Source: Rosa chinensis (taxonomy: Eukaryota; Streptophyta; Magnoliopsida; Rosales; Rosaceae). Taken from it: 64,000 nucleotides of DNA. The stretch covers positions 9,724,501 through 9,788,500 of the forward strand of contig NC_037092.1 in the NCBI RefSeq assembly GCF_002994745.2, in the 5' to 3' direction. This document shows, piece by piece, positions 46,394 through 58,728 of this stretch. A program made the translations under genes and the position numbers. Every line of letters starts with the position of its first letter. Positions within the stretch are counted from its first letter, which is position 1. The notes beneath the pieces were generated by a model. It was given only the letters and a program-made list of their open reading frames with translations. It made no database searches and was not told the DNA's origin.

Positions 46394-47154
46394 TTATCCT
46401 TTTTGAAGTTTCTCCTTGTAAATGACACAGGAAGAATGCGACTTCTATCTCAAGGAGGAAAGAGAGAAGGGGCAGGATTTCTGGTCCAACTTCAACTCGG
46501 TCCGTTACCTGAAATTTATGTACAGTGACTTGTAGTTTTTGCAATTTTGTTGCAGTCAGTACTGATTGTAAAAAATATTTATTTTCCCTTCCTTATTTAT
46601 ATTCCTGTGAAAGAATTGTGTACTTGACTGAATGAAAGATTTCTTTTTTCTTCTCTCCTAAATAGGAAGATATATAAAACAGAGGTAAAAAAGTTCTCGC
46701 TCAGTCTCTTTTCCACCGTATCTTGTAGCATGTATTTTGGTATCCAGTGTTGTCTTCTACACATTTTCGAGCTGACTTCTCTCTTTTTGGTTACATCGGG
46801 AGGGATCGAATTCCTGACCGAACTTCCCATCCTCTTCAATCCGAAGAGTTTTCGTGCCACGCAAATCGACCAGACAGTTTTACACTTTGTCATACCGAAA
46901 TTGTTACACCGTACTGAAATTCATGCACATGGCCTAACTTGATTTCCACATAGGTCGCTTTGCTTTCTAGCTGGAATTGGAATAATCACTTTGCTTTCTA
47001 GTTGGAATTGGAATGATAATGGAAAAGTGATCTATGTCTTGACTTTCAATTTTCAAATGCAACAAACGGAGATACAACATAATTCATAACACAAACTACA
47101 TTTCTTGATTCCAATACATTTCAATCTCAACCAAACTCACAACGAGGATCTCTT
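46394..47154. other. CUL4 3' UTR and spacer to the next gene
   Basis: Probably 3' UTR to about 46600, then spacer. CUL4 and the OEP7-like gene converge here. No other gene is seen. Confidence 0.5.
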
Positions 47155-47415
47155 TCACTTGGTGATGGAAGAGGCAGCGGCCTTGGGGTGAGCGTCGTCA
47201 TCGTCGCCGTGGACCTCCACATTCGTGACGGCGGCGGGGTTGAGAGGGGCGCGGATGTCGGACGAAACGGCGTCGTCGGGGTCGTAATCGGGATTGAGAT
47301 TGCGATCGATGGCTTGGCGGCCTTGTTCGAGGCAAGGCTTGCAGGCAATCTCGATGGTGATCCAGCCGAGCACCACTGCCACTATGGCTATCGCTGCGCT
47401 TGTTATCGCTCCCAT
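47155..47415 (-). CDS. OEP7: OEP7-like chloroplast outer-envelope protein, 86 residues
   Basis: A single exon. The start MGAITSAAIAIVAVVLGW forms one membrane span, followed directly by the positively charged stretch and CKPCLEQGRQAIDRNL, then DPDD and an acidic tail with DDDD. A tiny signal-anchored protein with MGA-, a span ending in GW and the DPDD motif fits the OEP7/OEP14 family, which inserts into the chloroplast outer envelope by AKR2 without a cleaved transit peptide. The ATG at 47415 was chosen over upstream codons because it starts this conserved motif. A CT-repeat leader lies upstream. The family call rests on short motifs; a plain small membrane protein is the alternative. Confidence 0.75.
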   Translation of the reverse strand: MGAITSAAIAIVAVVLGWITIEIACKPCLEQGRQAIDRNLNPDYDPDDAVSSDIRAPLNPAAVTNVEVHGDDDDAHPKAAASSITK

Positions 47416-47457
47416 ATTTCTTCGTCTCCCAAACAAAGTTTACACTATTGCTTACCA

Positions 47458-47462
47458 CTCAC

Positions 47463-47496
<34 letters not shown>
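47458..47496. repeat. CT microsatellite in the OEP7-like 5' leader
   Basis: About 17 CT units lie between the putative TATA box and the start codon; as AG repeats on the sense strand they would be in the 5' UTR or core promoter. Confidence 0.9.
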
Positions 47497-47513
47497 AGCA
47501 AAGGGTTTGAGAG

Positions 47514-47522
47514 TTATTTATA
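47514..47522 (-). promoter_or_regulatory. Candidate TATA box of the OEP7-like gene
   Basis: The minus strand reads GCTATAAATAACTC about 100 bases before the ATG. Confidence 0.5.
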
Positions 47523-47529
47523 GCTTTGG

Positions 47530-48333
47530 GCCTTCAACTCTTGCCGACTCTCATTTTCGTTCCTTCAAAATAGTTTTTTTTGTAGTCCTCGGGTTTGTGC
47601 TCATTTGCAAATCAGATGATTTGGAATGTTTGGACGTGCCACGAAGTTATTTTTCGAATTTTATGTATAATTTAAAATTCACATGTGATTTAAGTTTAGT
47701 ATTCGTAGACCATGGCATTTAATATGCCTATACCTGTAGAACATACTGAAATAGTAAACATATGTTTTTTTTTTCATGAATTTTCTTGCCTTCTGACTTT
47801 GAAAATCATAAAAGAATAAATTCGTTAAAGAGTTTAGTATTGCATCAATTGAAACACACTCTAAAAATCATGATTTACTAATGGTGAGATTTAGAAATAT
47901 TACAATTCAAAATTTTGAATAGAAATTATGCTTTGTGTGGTTTAGTATGTAAGAGAGGTGTCATTGGGGCGCCCATGTAATGCAATGACAAATCGAAACA
48001 TGTTAAATCCGACTAACACTAATTTTTCTTGACACTCTGTTGCATCATAAGTTCAACATCCGTAAGATCATGATTTTTAGAACGTGTTTCAATAGACAGA
48101 TTGAATACTGAAACTTCGAACAAATCTTTTTTTTATGAAATTTATTGTTCTCTAAATTTGAAAAATTGTAAAAAAAAAATAAATTGCTTCTTGATTTTTA
48201 AGTTATCAATTCGAGACATATTTAAAAATTATTATTTGATGGTGAAAAAATTTCGTCCAAAAAATAAGAACATGCGAATTTAGCCATAAAGCACGGTTAT
48301 TGTTCCACAATTTTAAGTAAAAATCATGGTCTT

Positions 48334-48336
<3 letters not shown>
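47530..48336. other. Intergenic with inverted-repeat-like AT-rich sequence, no gene
   Basis: The two halves (about 47800-47990 and 48050-48250) carry similar motifs such as AAAATCATGATTT and TGAAACACACTCTA/TAGAACGTGTTTCA facing each other, like the fold-back repeats at 61405-61907. No protein is coded. Confidence 0.45.
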
Positions 48337-48365
<29 letters not shown>

Positions 48366-48551
48366 CGGAGCCGTTCAAGAGCGTACGTCCGCAACCCAGA
48401 AAAAGTGCGGATGTTGCTCGGCGCGGCTTGCCGGAGGACATATTTAAAAATATGTTTTTCTGCATTTGAGGTTAAAATTAGCCGCCGCCGCCTACTACAT
48501 CAACGTCCACACTTTAGCGAAAGTGCGGACGTCCCTTCCTGATCCGGCCTT

Positions 48552-48579
<28 letters not shown>
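48337..48579. mobile_element. Small inverted-repeat element (48366-48550) within a TA microsatellite
   Basis: TA repeats at 48337-48365 and 48552-48579 bracket a 185-base element. Its left arm (CGTCCGCAACCCAGAAAAAGTGCGGA) is partly inverted in the right arm (AAAGTGCGGACGTCCC). It shares these arms with the elements at 22931-23690, so all three are one family. Confidence 0.75.
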
Positions 48580-48582
<3 letters not shown>

Positions 48583-48670
48583 TCGGGGATTCAATTTCCG
48601 CAGGAGCATAAACCGTAGTTACTAGTTAGTCAGTAGTTCTTATAATTTTCGGTCATTGAATCTCAATTAA

Positions 48671-48990
48671 TTTTTTTTTTTTAGTTGAATGGTGTTAGAC
48701 TTTATTGATAACTAATAAACAGATTAAGGAATACATTTCTCAGATTCTATCACATCTTGAATGAAGGAATGAATATTAGACCAAAAGAAAGCTTGATCAA
48801 GATCTGCAACATGAGCTGCCAATTTGTGCGCAACCATGTTTGCCTCTCTTCTAGCATGAATAATTCTAACTTGGTTCACCTCTTTCAAATCTTGTCTGAG
48901 ATCCTCATATAACCTTCCAAGAATAGAATAATTTTGCAGCTCCTCCTGAAACACATGTTGCTTCAAAACCAAACAATCAATCTCCAAATT
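48671..48990 (-). mobile_element. 5'-truncated LINE tail (RNase H end)
   Basis: Minus strand 48987-48724 reads as the end of an RNase H-like domain (RQDLKEVNQVRIIHARREAN, VAHKLA) and a C-terminus, then a short 3' UTR and a 12-base A tail at 48682-48671. Everything upstream is missing, the usual fate of LINE copies. Confidence 0.75.
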
Positions 48991-48995
48991 TACTG

Positions 48996-50154
48996 AACAT
49001 AGACCTTGTTACATAAGGTTAAAAAAAATTGTGTCTGGAAAAGTTGTTTCCCATTATTTTATTTTCAATTTAAAAAATTTAGAATGCAAGACAACTTCGT
49101 CTCCTACTTTTCTAGTTTTCTTGGCCTTGTCCAAGTGTAAGAGAGTGATCATTAGTTTCTTCTTGTTTTATTTCTACTCTGTTGTACGTTCATCTTTTAC
49201 ACGTCCTCTTCAACCCCAAACTCAGCTAATTTTAACCTCAAATGCAGAAAATGACCCATAGTTGCTGAATTTGAGCTTTTGGTGAGTCAACTTAAATCAC
49301 ATCATAATGGTATTCAAACTTGGTTCAAGGACAGCTGTACCTTTCACTATTTTGTGCATCTTTGGGGTCAAAACCTAACTTCCCTAAGATCACTAAATTG
49401 GGATCAATCCATGTCTTTCTATCCACACACAATTTTAGGCCTTCAAAGATCACTAATGCAGATGCTGTAGCCTGAAAGCTACTCGTCTAAGGTCATTAAG
49501 ACGACATTAATCTAATTTATGTGCAGACATCGGAACCATAAGGACATCGTGGTTAGGTGGGAGTAAGCCGAGGATATCATCTCGTGATGTTAGGTGGGAG
49601 TAGGCCGAGGATATCATCTTCCCACAACTCACTACAATAAAATCTGTGGACAAATTTTCGACTCAAAGCAGAAATGTAATTGCATAAAGTTGTTGCAAGA
49701 CCAAGTGATTAACTACATGTTCCTGAACTGAATAGCGAGCTGCACTATGATAGAGGCATATCCGATTGATATTCTCTGAAAAACCATCTTCATTTCTATA
49801 ATTTTGAGTTGGTATCATTGAAAATGTGGTTCAATAGTAGACCGCTTATAGCTAGTTTCTAGGGAAAGTAAGAGACCAAGCAAACAAGCATGCTACAAAT
49901 GGAGTTCATCTAAAAACCCAGGGTATGATAAGGGTGTAATATTATAGCACAACACAGTCACAAATTGAGTAATTAGGGTAAGAAGGAAGAAATAATAACA
50001 ATGATGAAGAACCCTATATACTTAAATACATTCCAAGAACCACTAGAACCCCGTTTACACACAGCCATGAGCTCTATAGCTCAAGTCTCTTATATAACTA
50101 CTACATGCTTCAGGACATTCAAAGTTACACAACATGATATCAGACACTGAAAAG
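48996..50154. other. Intergenic and 3' flank of the F-box gene
   Basis: It has a direct repeat of GTTAGGTGGGAGTA-GCCGAGGATATCATC at about 49552 and 49588. No gene is seen; the F-box gene 3' UTR probably ends near 50000. Confidence 0.5.
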
Positions 50155-51372
50155 CTAGGCAAAGAGGACCTGTGAGCTTGAAGGTGTCAAGTCAGACAAA
50201 TTATCTGGCGCATCAACCACATGCCATCGAACACTGAAGTGCCACTTGTTCTCAGAAGAGCCTTTACGGCTAACCCTTGAGATGTTACCAACAGCAACAT
50301 GAAGGTTCCTACCAACAACATATATTGTGCAGTCACAAGAATTCACTGCAAAGGGTTTACATATCTGCTCAGGTAAAGGAAGGCCTTCTATTGGTTCCCA
50401 GGAATCGGTATCCGCGTCATAAACCTTAAGCTTCATTCTTTCAAGCTCTGAGACCACAAACAAATGACCGTAAATCACCACACTTGAACCTGTCCATCCC
50501 TCTCTGAGTCCAACAGCCATACTCTCCCAATTATCAGTTCTTGGATCATAAACCTGACCCCTAGGAGAAACATAGAAAGGCCACAACCAGCCTTCCGTAA
50601 CAAGAAGCTTTCCATCGAGTACTGCTGCATCATAAGAGGACATATTTGTTCCCATGCTTGCAATGGAACGCCAACTCCCTTCAGCAGGGTCCAAAACCTC
50701 AGCGGAGTCGAGCTCAAAAAGATCTGCGCTGTTTCCTCCAGCCACATAAATCATCCCATCAATCACTCCGCTTGCAAAAAAAGACCTGGCACTCACCATC
50801 TGGTTCACCACAGTCCATCGATTCTTCTGCATTTCATATTTCAGGACCAAATCCAGCGGACAATCCACATCAGAGACCATACCACCACAAACAAAGAGAG
50901 TGCCCTCATGGGGAATTGCAACACATCTGAACCCATGGGGACAAACTTTGTCTTTGCAAGGCATGGCAGGGATTGTGTGCCACGATAAATGAGTGAGATC
51001 AAGAACCTGCCACTGAATCTTTCCAGTGCACTTGTGGAATGCAAAGACAAAAAGCCACGGGTCTTTAAACCCTACTTCTTTTCTACGAGTGAAAAACCGC
51101 TCTTTACTACCAAGCAGTAGATGCCAACGCTTGCATACAGCTTTGCTTGCTGTGTGGCTTTCCACAGGAAGCCGAAGGAGACAGTTAAGCGCCACATCAT
51201 CAGGTAGACCAGGAATGAGGGGTTCTCCCCTAAGTGATAACTCTAGTTCCGACGAAGGGTCCATCAAAGAAGATTGGATAACCGCTAGCCTAAATTTTGG
51301 AGATAATGTGATCTGAGAATCCCCTAGCTTGAGTACAGGCGCTTGTTGAGAGGACAATCGAACTCGTTGCAT
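50155..51372 (-). CDS. F-box/kelch-repeat protein (substrate receptor of an SCF ligase)
   Basis: One coding exon of 405 residues. After about 50 residues comes the F-box (PGLPDDVALNCLLRLP, KAVCKRWHLLL), which binds SKP1. Five to six kelch units follow (about residues 100-350: LFVCGG, MIYVAGG, LLVTEGWLW, WTGSSVVIYGHLFVV, IYVVGRNLH), forming a propeller that would hold the substrate. The MQRVRLSSQ start and SSSQVLFA end match, from memory, Arabidopsis At1g30090, so the first ATG was kept. In an SCF complex it would mark an unknown target for ubiquitination. No break was seen. A 5' UTR intron lies upstream. Confidence 0.93.
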   Translation of the reverse strand: MQRVRLSSQQAPVLKLGDSQITLSPKFRLAVIQSSLMDPSSELELSLRGEPLIPGLPDDVALNCLLRLPVESHTASKAVCKRWHLLLGSKERFFTRRKEVGFKDPWLFVFAFHKCTGKIQWQVLDLTHLSWHTIPAMPCKDKVCPHGFRCVAIPHEGTLFVCGGMVSDVDCPLDLVLKYEMQKNRWTVVNQMVSARSFFASGVIDGMIYVAGGNSADLFELDSAEVLDPAEGSWRSIASMGTNMSSYDAAVLDGKLLVTEGWLWPFYVSPRGQVYDPRTDNWESMAVGLREGWTGSSVVIYGHLFVVSELERMKLKVYDADTDSWEPIEGLPLPEQICKPFAVNSCDCTIYVVGRNLHVAVGNISRVSRKGSSENKWHFSVRWHVVDAPDNLSDLTPSSSQVLFA

Positions 51373-51406
51373 CTTTCTCTTTTCGAGATAATACTCAAAG
51401 GCCCTT

Positions 51407-51810
51407 CTGAAAAAGACCTTATTCTGAATGCAATTTCTTGCCTATGTTACACCACCAAATAGTCTCACTAAGAAATCCAGCAGAACCAAATCCGAAACCA
51501 GACTAAAGCTCTGAACTTTTCACAAATTCTGTCCAGATAAAACAATCCCTAAAATCCAAATTTTACACAATACAATAACACCAATTCCTTTTCCACAACA
51601 CCTTCATCTTAAATACCTTAACATACACACAAAGCAACATCTAAAACATATGAACAACAAAGAATCGACTTTTCTTCACGTTATATACACAATAACCACC
51701 GCACCCTATCAACACAACAAAACCCACAATCTACAGCTATGAATTTCTTCCAACTGGCAAATGAAATAGAAAGCACCCCAAATTCAAAAAGCCCGTAAAG
51801 CAATCAATAC
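51407..51810 (-). other. Probable 5' UTR intron of the F-box/kelch gene
   Basis: On the minus strand, TTCTGAG/GTATTGATT at 51811 is a good donor and CTTTTTCAG/AAGGGC at 51406 a good acceptor, 34 bases before the start codon. The first exon would extend to about 52080, where an AG repeat (about 52109-52133) marks the promoter side. Confidence 0.65.
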
Positions 51811-52133
51811 CTCAGAAGCAGCCCAAAACTTGGATTTTTTGTCCTCAACGGAAACACCCACAGAAACCCAGTTCAAGAATCACATAGATATGGACTTTTT
51901 GTGGGCTTTGGCAGCTTCAACATCCATAAAAAAAAAACCTAAAACCAAAACAAAACTACGGCTGCAGAGCTGGTAAACAAACCATATATAGCTGGAAAAA
52001 ACAAGAAGAGAAAGAAACCAGTAGCAACTTAAAACCAGAAAAGGGTGAGAGATGGTTATAAAGATGGTGACTTGATGCGGTTTAGAGGGCTATGGTTTGT
52101 TGAATCCATAGAGAGAGAGAGAGAGAGAGAGAG

Positions 52134-52929
52134 AAGGGGTGACCCATCAGACAACTCCTTCTCATAAAGGCATGTTATTTTATTTGGTGGCAAACATGGT
52201 TCTTTGATTCTAGATTAAGGAAGAACCACGCGCTAAATGGCCAAGTCAAGTTAAACTCACCGTAGAAATTCCACAGAAGAGTGCTCTGCAAAGAAGACAG
52301 GGTTGAAGAGTGGTTTGGACGCGCCATATTGAGAGGGTACTAGGGTATGCAGTGTTTTTCTGGTGTAAAAATCTTTCTGTTTATAGTTTTATCCATTATT
52401 TTTCTTTAAAAAAAATAATTATAAATTTTTTTATTGTTTTTCTGAGTCAAACGTGTTACATGGCACGATCCGTCTCATTTAATTTTATCTTCTGCATAAG
52501 TAACGAGCAAGATTATTTCTAGATAAAGGTCGGAATTATACCCTGAAACTTGGAAGCGACACTTCCAAGAATATTTGGCTAAAAGAGAAGGATACCATTA
52601 TTCTCTTTCAATTGAAAGGAAAAAAAAAAAAAGTTGTCGTCTCATTAAAGAGAAAGAGATGGTGGTGCTTTTCCTTTAACATCCATTTATGGAATAAATG
52701 AAGGATAGAACTAGTTGGAGATGCGTTTAAGTTACTCTAATGCAAAAGAAATCAAATCAAATCCACACACTTTTTCTCAACACCTACCTCCATGCTTCAC
52801 CAATTCAATCAACTGTCTTATACATGTTCACAAATCACAACACTAAGAATACCAACTTCGGTTAAAAAAATATGTGTTGATGCTAGTTTCAATATGTTAT
52901 TTTTAATTTATTTGCGAGTTATAGATAAA
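52134..52929. other. Intergenic, no gene seen
   Basis: AT-rich flank upstream of the F-box gene with no open frame of interest. Confidence 0.5.
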
Positions 52930-54012
52930 ATTAAACATATATAAACAAATGAGATACCATTACATTGTATTTGAACATAAAATTGGGATCGGTGGTTTTC
53001 CGATCTGTTTGAAATGACCGGATCGGGTTGGGGTCTACTGATTCCGATATGGGGAGCAGGTGGATTGGAATAGGTGGCGCTCCTCAGACTAACGGGGATG
53101 GTGGATCGATGGGGGCGGCGGTCCGGCAGAGTGGCTGGTCGGAGGTGGTCATGACGGGTTTGGGCCAAGCTTGGTCGGTCGTCGATGGTCTTCCTGCTTC
53201 CTTGGTACAGGCGAGAGAGGCCGACTGCACTTGTGTTCTGGGCTCGAGCTTTGTTGCTTGGGCTAGATGGAGTTTGGGCCTGGGTCTGTGTTTGGGCTCA
53301 GGTCCCAAAATGTTTTAATTTTAATTTTGTTTTATTGCATGTTAAATTAGGGGTTAGTTTCTTTTGGTTTGTTTTTTAGTAATAAGTTACTTTCTAGGTT
53401 TTGTTTTAAGCTTTAGTTGTTGGGTCGGTGCACTGCAATTTTGGCGTAGACAATCTTCTATTCAGTGGTCTAGAGGTCGTTCATGTTCTGGAGTTAGGTC
53501 AGCAGTGGTGGCGAAAATGTCTGGCGGTGGCATACTGGCATAGACAATCATCCTTGGCCTTCTAGTGGAATTGTTCCTGTCTGATCTCGAGTAGGAGGTG
53601 AAGGCGATTTGGAGCATTTGTGGGTTGACGGTGTTGACATTAAGGTGGTGATGGTCTTAGGTTTAATTTAGTCTCAGGTCTGACGGTCCAGCATTTCTGT
53701 TTGGTCGGGTTCGAAGTCACAACTAGTGTAGACTTGGTCGATCAAAGGAAGATCAGGAGGACTCTGAGTGGCTAGTTAGTGTTGACAAAGTTGTGTGCCT
53801 GCGCCTATTGTCTTTGCCTTTTAATTGTAGTGCAAGTAAAGTCTGTAGTTGAGTCGGGGCTTGTTTGGCTCCGTTAGTCAGTCATGTTGGAGTTCCAGTG
53901 TGAAGTCCAGTGGCCATTTCTGTGTATGAGATGATGCCAAAACTCTTTGTATCTAGTTCATTATTAATAAAGTTTATTCTTGATAAAAAATAAATAAAAA
54001 AAATAAAAAAAA
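52930..54012 (+). mobile_element. Probable non-coding retroposon with A-rich tail
   Basis: The layout is that of 35966-37201: a GC-rich 5' part (about 53000-53300) becoming T-rich, then an A-rich tail (about 53985-54012). No target duplication could be fixed, so the 5' limit is approximate. Open frames at 53028-53318 have no known domain. Confidence 0.45.
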
Positions 54013-54956
54013 ACTTAATTAGTCCGGATAATATTCTATATCTTTTAGGGATTGGTCTAAATCACATAATTAACGAGCTTTGCTTTATTTCCCATTACAA
54101 TCCATCCAGCAGCAGTCATTGCATTTGTTTGGAGACATGTCATTTTCCGATCTGCTAGTACTGCTGGTGTTTTCATACTTATCGGATTGAATATCTTTTT
54201 TATGTTTAAGACCACAATTAGTCAATTAGTTTTCCATAGCATATAAAAGTTGCAAACATTTTTAATAATTGGAACTTTACATGATGTTATTTATTGACGC
54301 ATGTGATTAGTTTTACTCATTTGTTGCTATTTTTTTATGTCACATGATACTATGATAGTAGAGAAGCAAATTTAGTTTTTGAAAGAATTGGCCTCCCAAG
54401 TGCTTACATTCAATTTTGTTCATAATGAGTTTCTTTTCCCCTCTTTGTTCTTCTTGTTACATGATTCAATTTAAAAAAGGAAGATCTATAGTTTTACCTT
54501 ACACATGTCTCTTTGTGCAATTGTCAATTTGGCAAGAATTTGCATCAAACACCTAGGATAAGTAAGATTAGCGATATCCATGGTCATGCAAGTCCCACAT
54601 CCACGTCCATGCAAGTGAGGCCAACGATGCACATAAAAGAATGGGTAAGCACACCGAAATATGCATATGCTATCCCAACCCTTTGGGAACCAACCCCAAA
54701 AATTTTCTCCAAACTTTTTTTTCCTTGTCTAAACCCATGATTTCCACCCAAAAGTGTGGATTATATATACCGCAAAATCTCAATAAATGAATATTCGATA
54801 AATTAATAACTTTGATTAAATAATAAATTCCTCCAGTCCCGACTCGGGACTAGAGTATATTACTAAGAACCTCGCTAAATGCATAAGATAATAATTTTTC
54901 TAGACATCGTTAAGGATCCAGTGAATATATAAAGTAATAATTGATAAACAGATAAA
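54013..54956. other. Intergenic, no gene seen
   Basis: AT-rich, ending at the target duplication of the copia element. Confidence 0.5.
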
Positions 54957-55174
54957 TGTTTTAGAGAAACTGAATTTGAGAGGAATTTGCTGTGTATTCT
55001 CATTGATAATAGGGGCCTCTTTATATAGAGGATTACAATGCATGGAATCTCAATCATACAAGGAAAGTAATTCTACATTGATTAGGATTCTAGATCCTTC
55101 TAATTAAATCCTATTACCACTAGGTCAAGTAACCTAGAGTTTGGGCTAAACACAAATTAGGTTTTCCTTCAACA
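54957..55174 (-). repeat. 3' LTR of the copia element
   Basis: 218 bases, base-for-base the same as 60480-60697 by eye. It contains CTATATAAAGAGG (TATA box) on the minus strand. Confidence 0.95.
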
Positions 55175-55599
55175 CTCCCCCTTGTGTTGCCCAAACGCGG
55201 TGCTTCTCTCGTTGCCTCGTTAAAAACCTTGCCGAGTAACAAAAACCCAGTGGGACAAAAATAACCTCGGTCGAAGGGGAAAAAGAGCACAACACACCCT
55301 TCACGATTCGAGACGAACATGTAGACATCTCCCCCTGATGTCTGCACCTCCCCCTGATGACTACGATCATGGGAGTTCAGATAAATTCTGCAAGCCAATT
55401 CTTGCCACATGTTTCTCGAACGTGGTATTGGACAATGACTTAGTAAACAAGTCTGCCTCACTGTCCTCAGATCGAACCTAGTTCACTTTGATCTCGAGGA
55501 GTGACTGTTGTTGCTGATTATGCTTGGTGTTGTCGCTTTTGATGTAGTCTTGCCTCATTTGTTCAAAACAAGTAGCATTATCCTAAATGCTCGTAGGCT

Positions 55600-58500
55600 C
55601 ATCTGTGGTAGACTTCAAACCACAATTGTTCGAACATGCGTAATTATGGATCTAATCCATATACATTCACGAACCACTTCGTGAAGAGCAATGATCTCTG
55701 CATTGTTCGAAGGTATAGCGACTACGGTCTGTTCTGTAGACCTCCAAGATGTCACGGTCTTTTCCCATGGTGAACACTTAACCGGATTGGGAATGACCAT
55801 TGTGTGGGTCAGAGAGATACCCAACATCAGCAAAACCTTCCAAAACACATGTCGTTTTGGGATGGGGATAGAGAACGCAGGCCAGCGTTGGCGGCGTTTC
55901 TGGTGTGTGATGGGTCCGAATCCATCATCTCTTTGTAGGGATAGAACAAGCCCATATCAATCGTACATCTCAAGTATCGAAAGATATCTTTTACACCAAT
56001 CCAATGGCGTCGCGTTGGCGCAGAGCTATATCTAGCTAACAAGTTCACAACATATGAGATGTCCGGTCTTGTGCATTGAGATAAGTACAATAATGCGCCT
56101 ATTGTACTAAGTAAGGCACTTTTGCCTCTAGCACATCTTCGTCATCATCCTTTCGACGAAGAGGATGCTTTTCAGGATCAAGACTATAGACGATCATGGG
56201 GGTGCTTGAAGGCTTGACCTTGTCAAAATGCCTAAACATCCATCGACACGATGCTCAAGTTCCAAACCGAGACATAATCGTGTTCTCCCAAAATCCTTCA
56301 TCTCAAACTCAGATTTCAAGTGTTCAGCGGTTTCCCTTAACTCTTTAAGGGCTTCTAATGAAGATCATGTCCAACATGAACCGCGATGGAATCCGAAACT
56401 TGTTATAGAAACTCGTGGGCATATCCCTTCCCAATCAAGTAGTCACTTTAGTGAGAGTTTCAACCTCTTTGTAAACGCGCTCCATGGTCTAGAGCCACTT
56501 GACTTGGGTAAATGAAGTTCACCATGAACCTTCATGTATATTCCGTATCTAGATCCCTATAGAGATACGTAGTGACCATATTTGTAAGCTGCATGTTCAG
56601 TTATTCGGAAACTACCAAACTGACAGGGTAGTGGAGTGCAATGACATCCATTACGAGAGAATATGTCTCATCGTAGTCGATTCCAGGGCGTTTTGTGAGA
56701 AGCCTAGCGCCATAAGGCGAGATTACCATCTCTTTTTCTCACTACGCTTTCTAACGAAGACCCATTAGTTAACAGGTTTTATATTAGGAGGTGTTAGCAT
56801 CTCTAGCTCGAAAACCTTCCTCTTCGTTAGAGAATCCATCTTAACCTGGATCGCATCTTTCCATTTAGGCCAAAAACTCTCTACGTTGGCATTCATTCAT
56901 CAACGGAGCGTGGTTCGATATTATCTGACTCAACAAACTCATGCGCAACAAAATACGCAACTACATCACCAATTATGATGAAGTTTCTATCCCACATCTC
57001 ATGTACACTAGTGTAAGTTTCATAGAGCTCTATATTCTCAGGAATAGGTTCTAACGTTGAGGCGTCCCCCAACGATAACCATAACCCGGAAGATACTCAT
57101 GAGACGGATTTTGAGTCTTGATGATCAAAGGATTGGAATATGCCAAAGTATCCTTCGAACCCACGTGCCTCCCACGCATCCTAGTTGGGGCCATGGCCTG
57201 TAACGCCAGAGTGCCACTCTCTTTGGCGTTGGCGCCTTGCCTACCTCCGTATAGGGTGGCGCTACGTCCTCTCGTAGGGACGTCCTTCCTTGCAGGCATG
57301 TTTGCAGCATATTTGTGTGATCTTGTCACTTTAATAGGGATCAAGATGAGACATAGTGGGGACAGACTACGACAATTCCTGTCGTTCCTGTTGAACATTC
57401 GTGTTCTTATCTCCCCCTAACGACGGGAAGACTGTCTCATCAAAGTGACATCCGCAAATCTAGCGGTAAGGAGATCGCCTAGCAAGGGCATTTAAGTGGC
57501 GGACGATTGTTGGAAGTCTCAAATCCAACGTAGTTGCCCATTCGTCTGTAAAGACCCATCATAGAGCGCTGTGGCGGCGCAATTGGCACAAAAATGGCTC
57601 ACTCAAATGTGCGTAAGTACAAAAGACGTGTACCCAGTCACTAGCTGTAACGCAGAGGTACATTGAGTGGCATTAGGTCGTAGACGAATTAGCATAGCTG
57701 CATGCGATATTGCATCACCCCAAGCGGATGTAAGAAGATTGGTGCGCATTACCAATGTTCAGACTACCATCGTAGTCATTTCCGTGAGACCATTTGGGTG
57801 TGTTCATGGGAATGTGATGTCCAACATCAAGCCCATTGCAATATCCATCAAAAGTCTTTCGATGTAAACTCTCTAGCATAGTCAAATCCAATTGACTAAA
57901 TAGGATGATTCGGGGAGTGAGCCCGTTGTTGTATGATATGTGCTAGGAGTGTAGCATAAGCAGCATTACAAGTGGACAATGGCACAACACGTGACCAGTG
58001 TGTTTGCGTGTCAACCAACATCATGAGATATTTAAACGTCCGCAAGTTGGTTGAATCAATCCACAAAATCCCTACGGATTCTTTGTAAGAACAGAATGAG
58101 TAATGTCATATCCTTTGCATAGGACGGTCTCAGTCCTAATTTCCCTAAGGAACAGGCTTAGTAAAAGATGTCCGTGTGAAGTCTTTTTGTAGACGGATCA
58201 TCATATCATGACCAGGATGACCTATCCTGTCGTCACAAAGCCAATATGTGTCTAAGTCCAAGAGATCTTCTCTCATAACTTTATTGGATTTAATAGCTCG
58301 AATAGTGACATAAAGTCCACTAGAGCGACACATAAACTTCTCTAAGATGCGTCTTTGTTCGCAATCATTAGAGGTAATGCAAAGGAACTCATTTCCGTTC
58401 TCTACATGCATTTTCGCATGGAATTCGTTGGCTATTCATAGGGTACTATTTGCCCCAAGAGCGTAGAGAGTTTCTGTGACAACTGTACTCAAGGTGCCAT

Positions 58501-58600
58501 TTGGCAAGTGGAACTTGGGCTATTCCATGTCCTTGAATTAATACTGATGGCCCAGCCATCGTAGTCACAAAGTCATATGCTCAGAATCAAAATTGAGTCA
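55600..58600 (-). pseudogene. copia pol remnant: protease end, integrase, RT, RNase H
   Basis: In minus-strand order: a protease-integrase linker and the integrase zinc region (CITSNDCEQRRILEKFMCRS, LLDLDTYWLCDDRIGHPGHD, 58411-58145), integrase core around 58070-57900, RT pieces around 57000-56230, then the conserved YLSQCTRPDISYVVNLLARY (56090) and an RNase H tail (56000-55615; AEIIALHEVVRECIWIRSII). Frames change many times with stops throughout. It is shorter than a normal copia pol, so pieces may be lost. Confidence 0.75.
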
Positions 58601-58728
58601 TAATGAAAAGAACTCAAAATTTTATTCATAAGCCAACGGAATACATCATTGTTTCTATGATCAAAGAAAATCTAATCCAATAAAAAGTAATATGGCAATC
58701 GCCTACAACTCTTGGAAAATAAAAAGAC

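Noticed and set aside
57051..57420. Plus-strand frame of 100 codons in the copia element
   Set aside because: It is antisense to the pol remnant and shows no domain.
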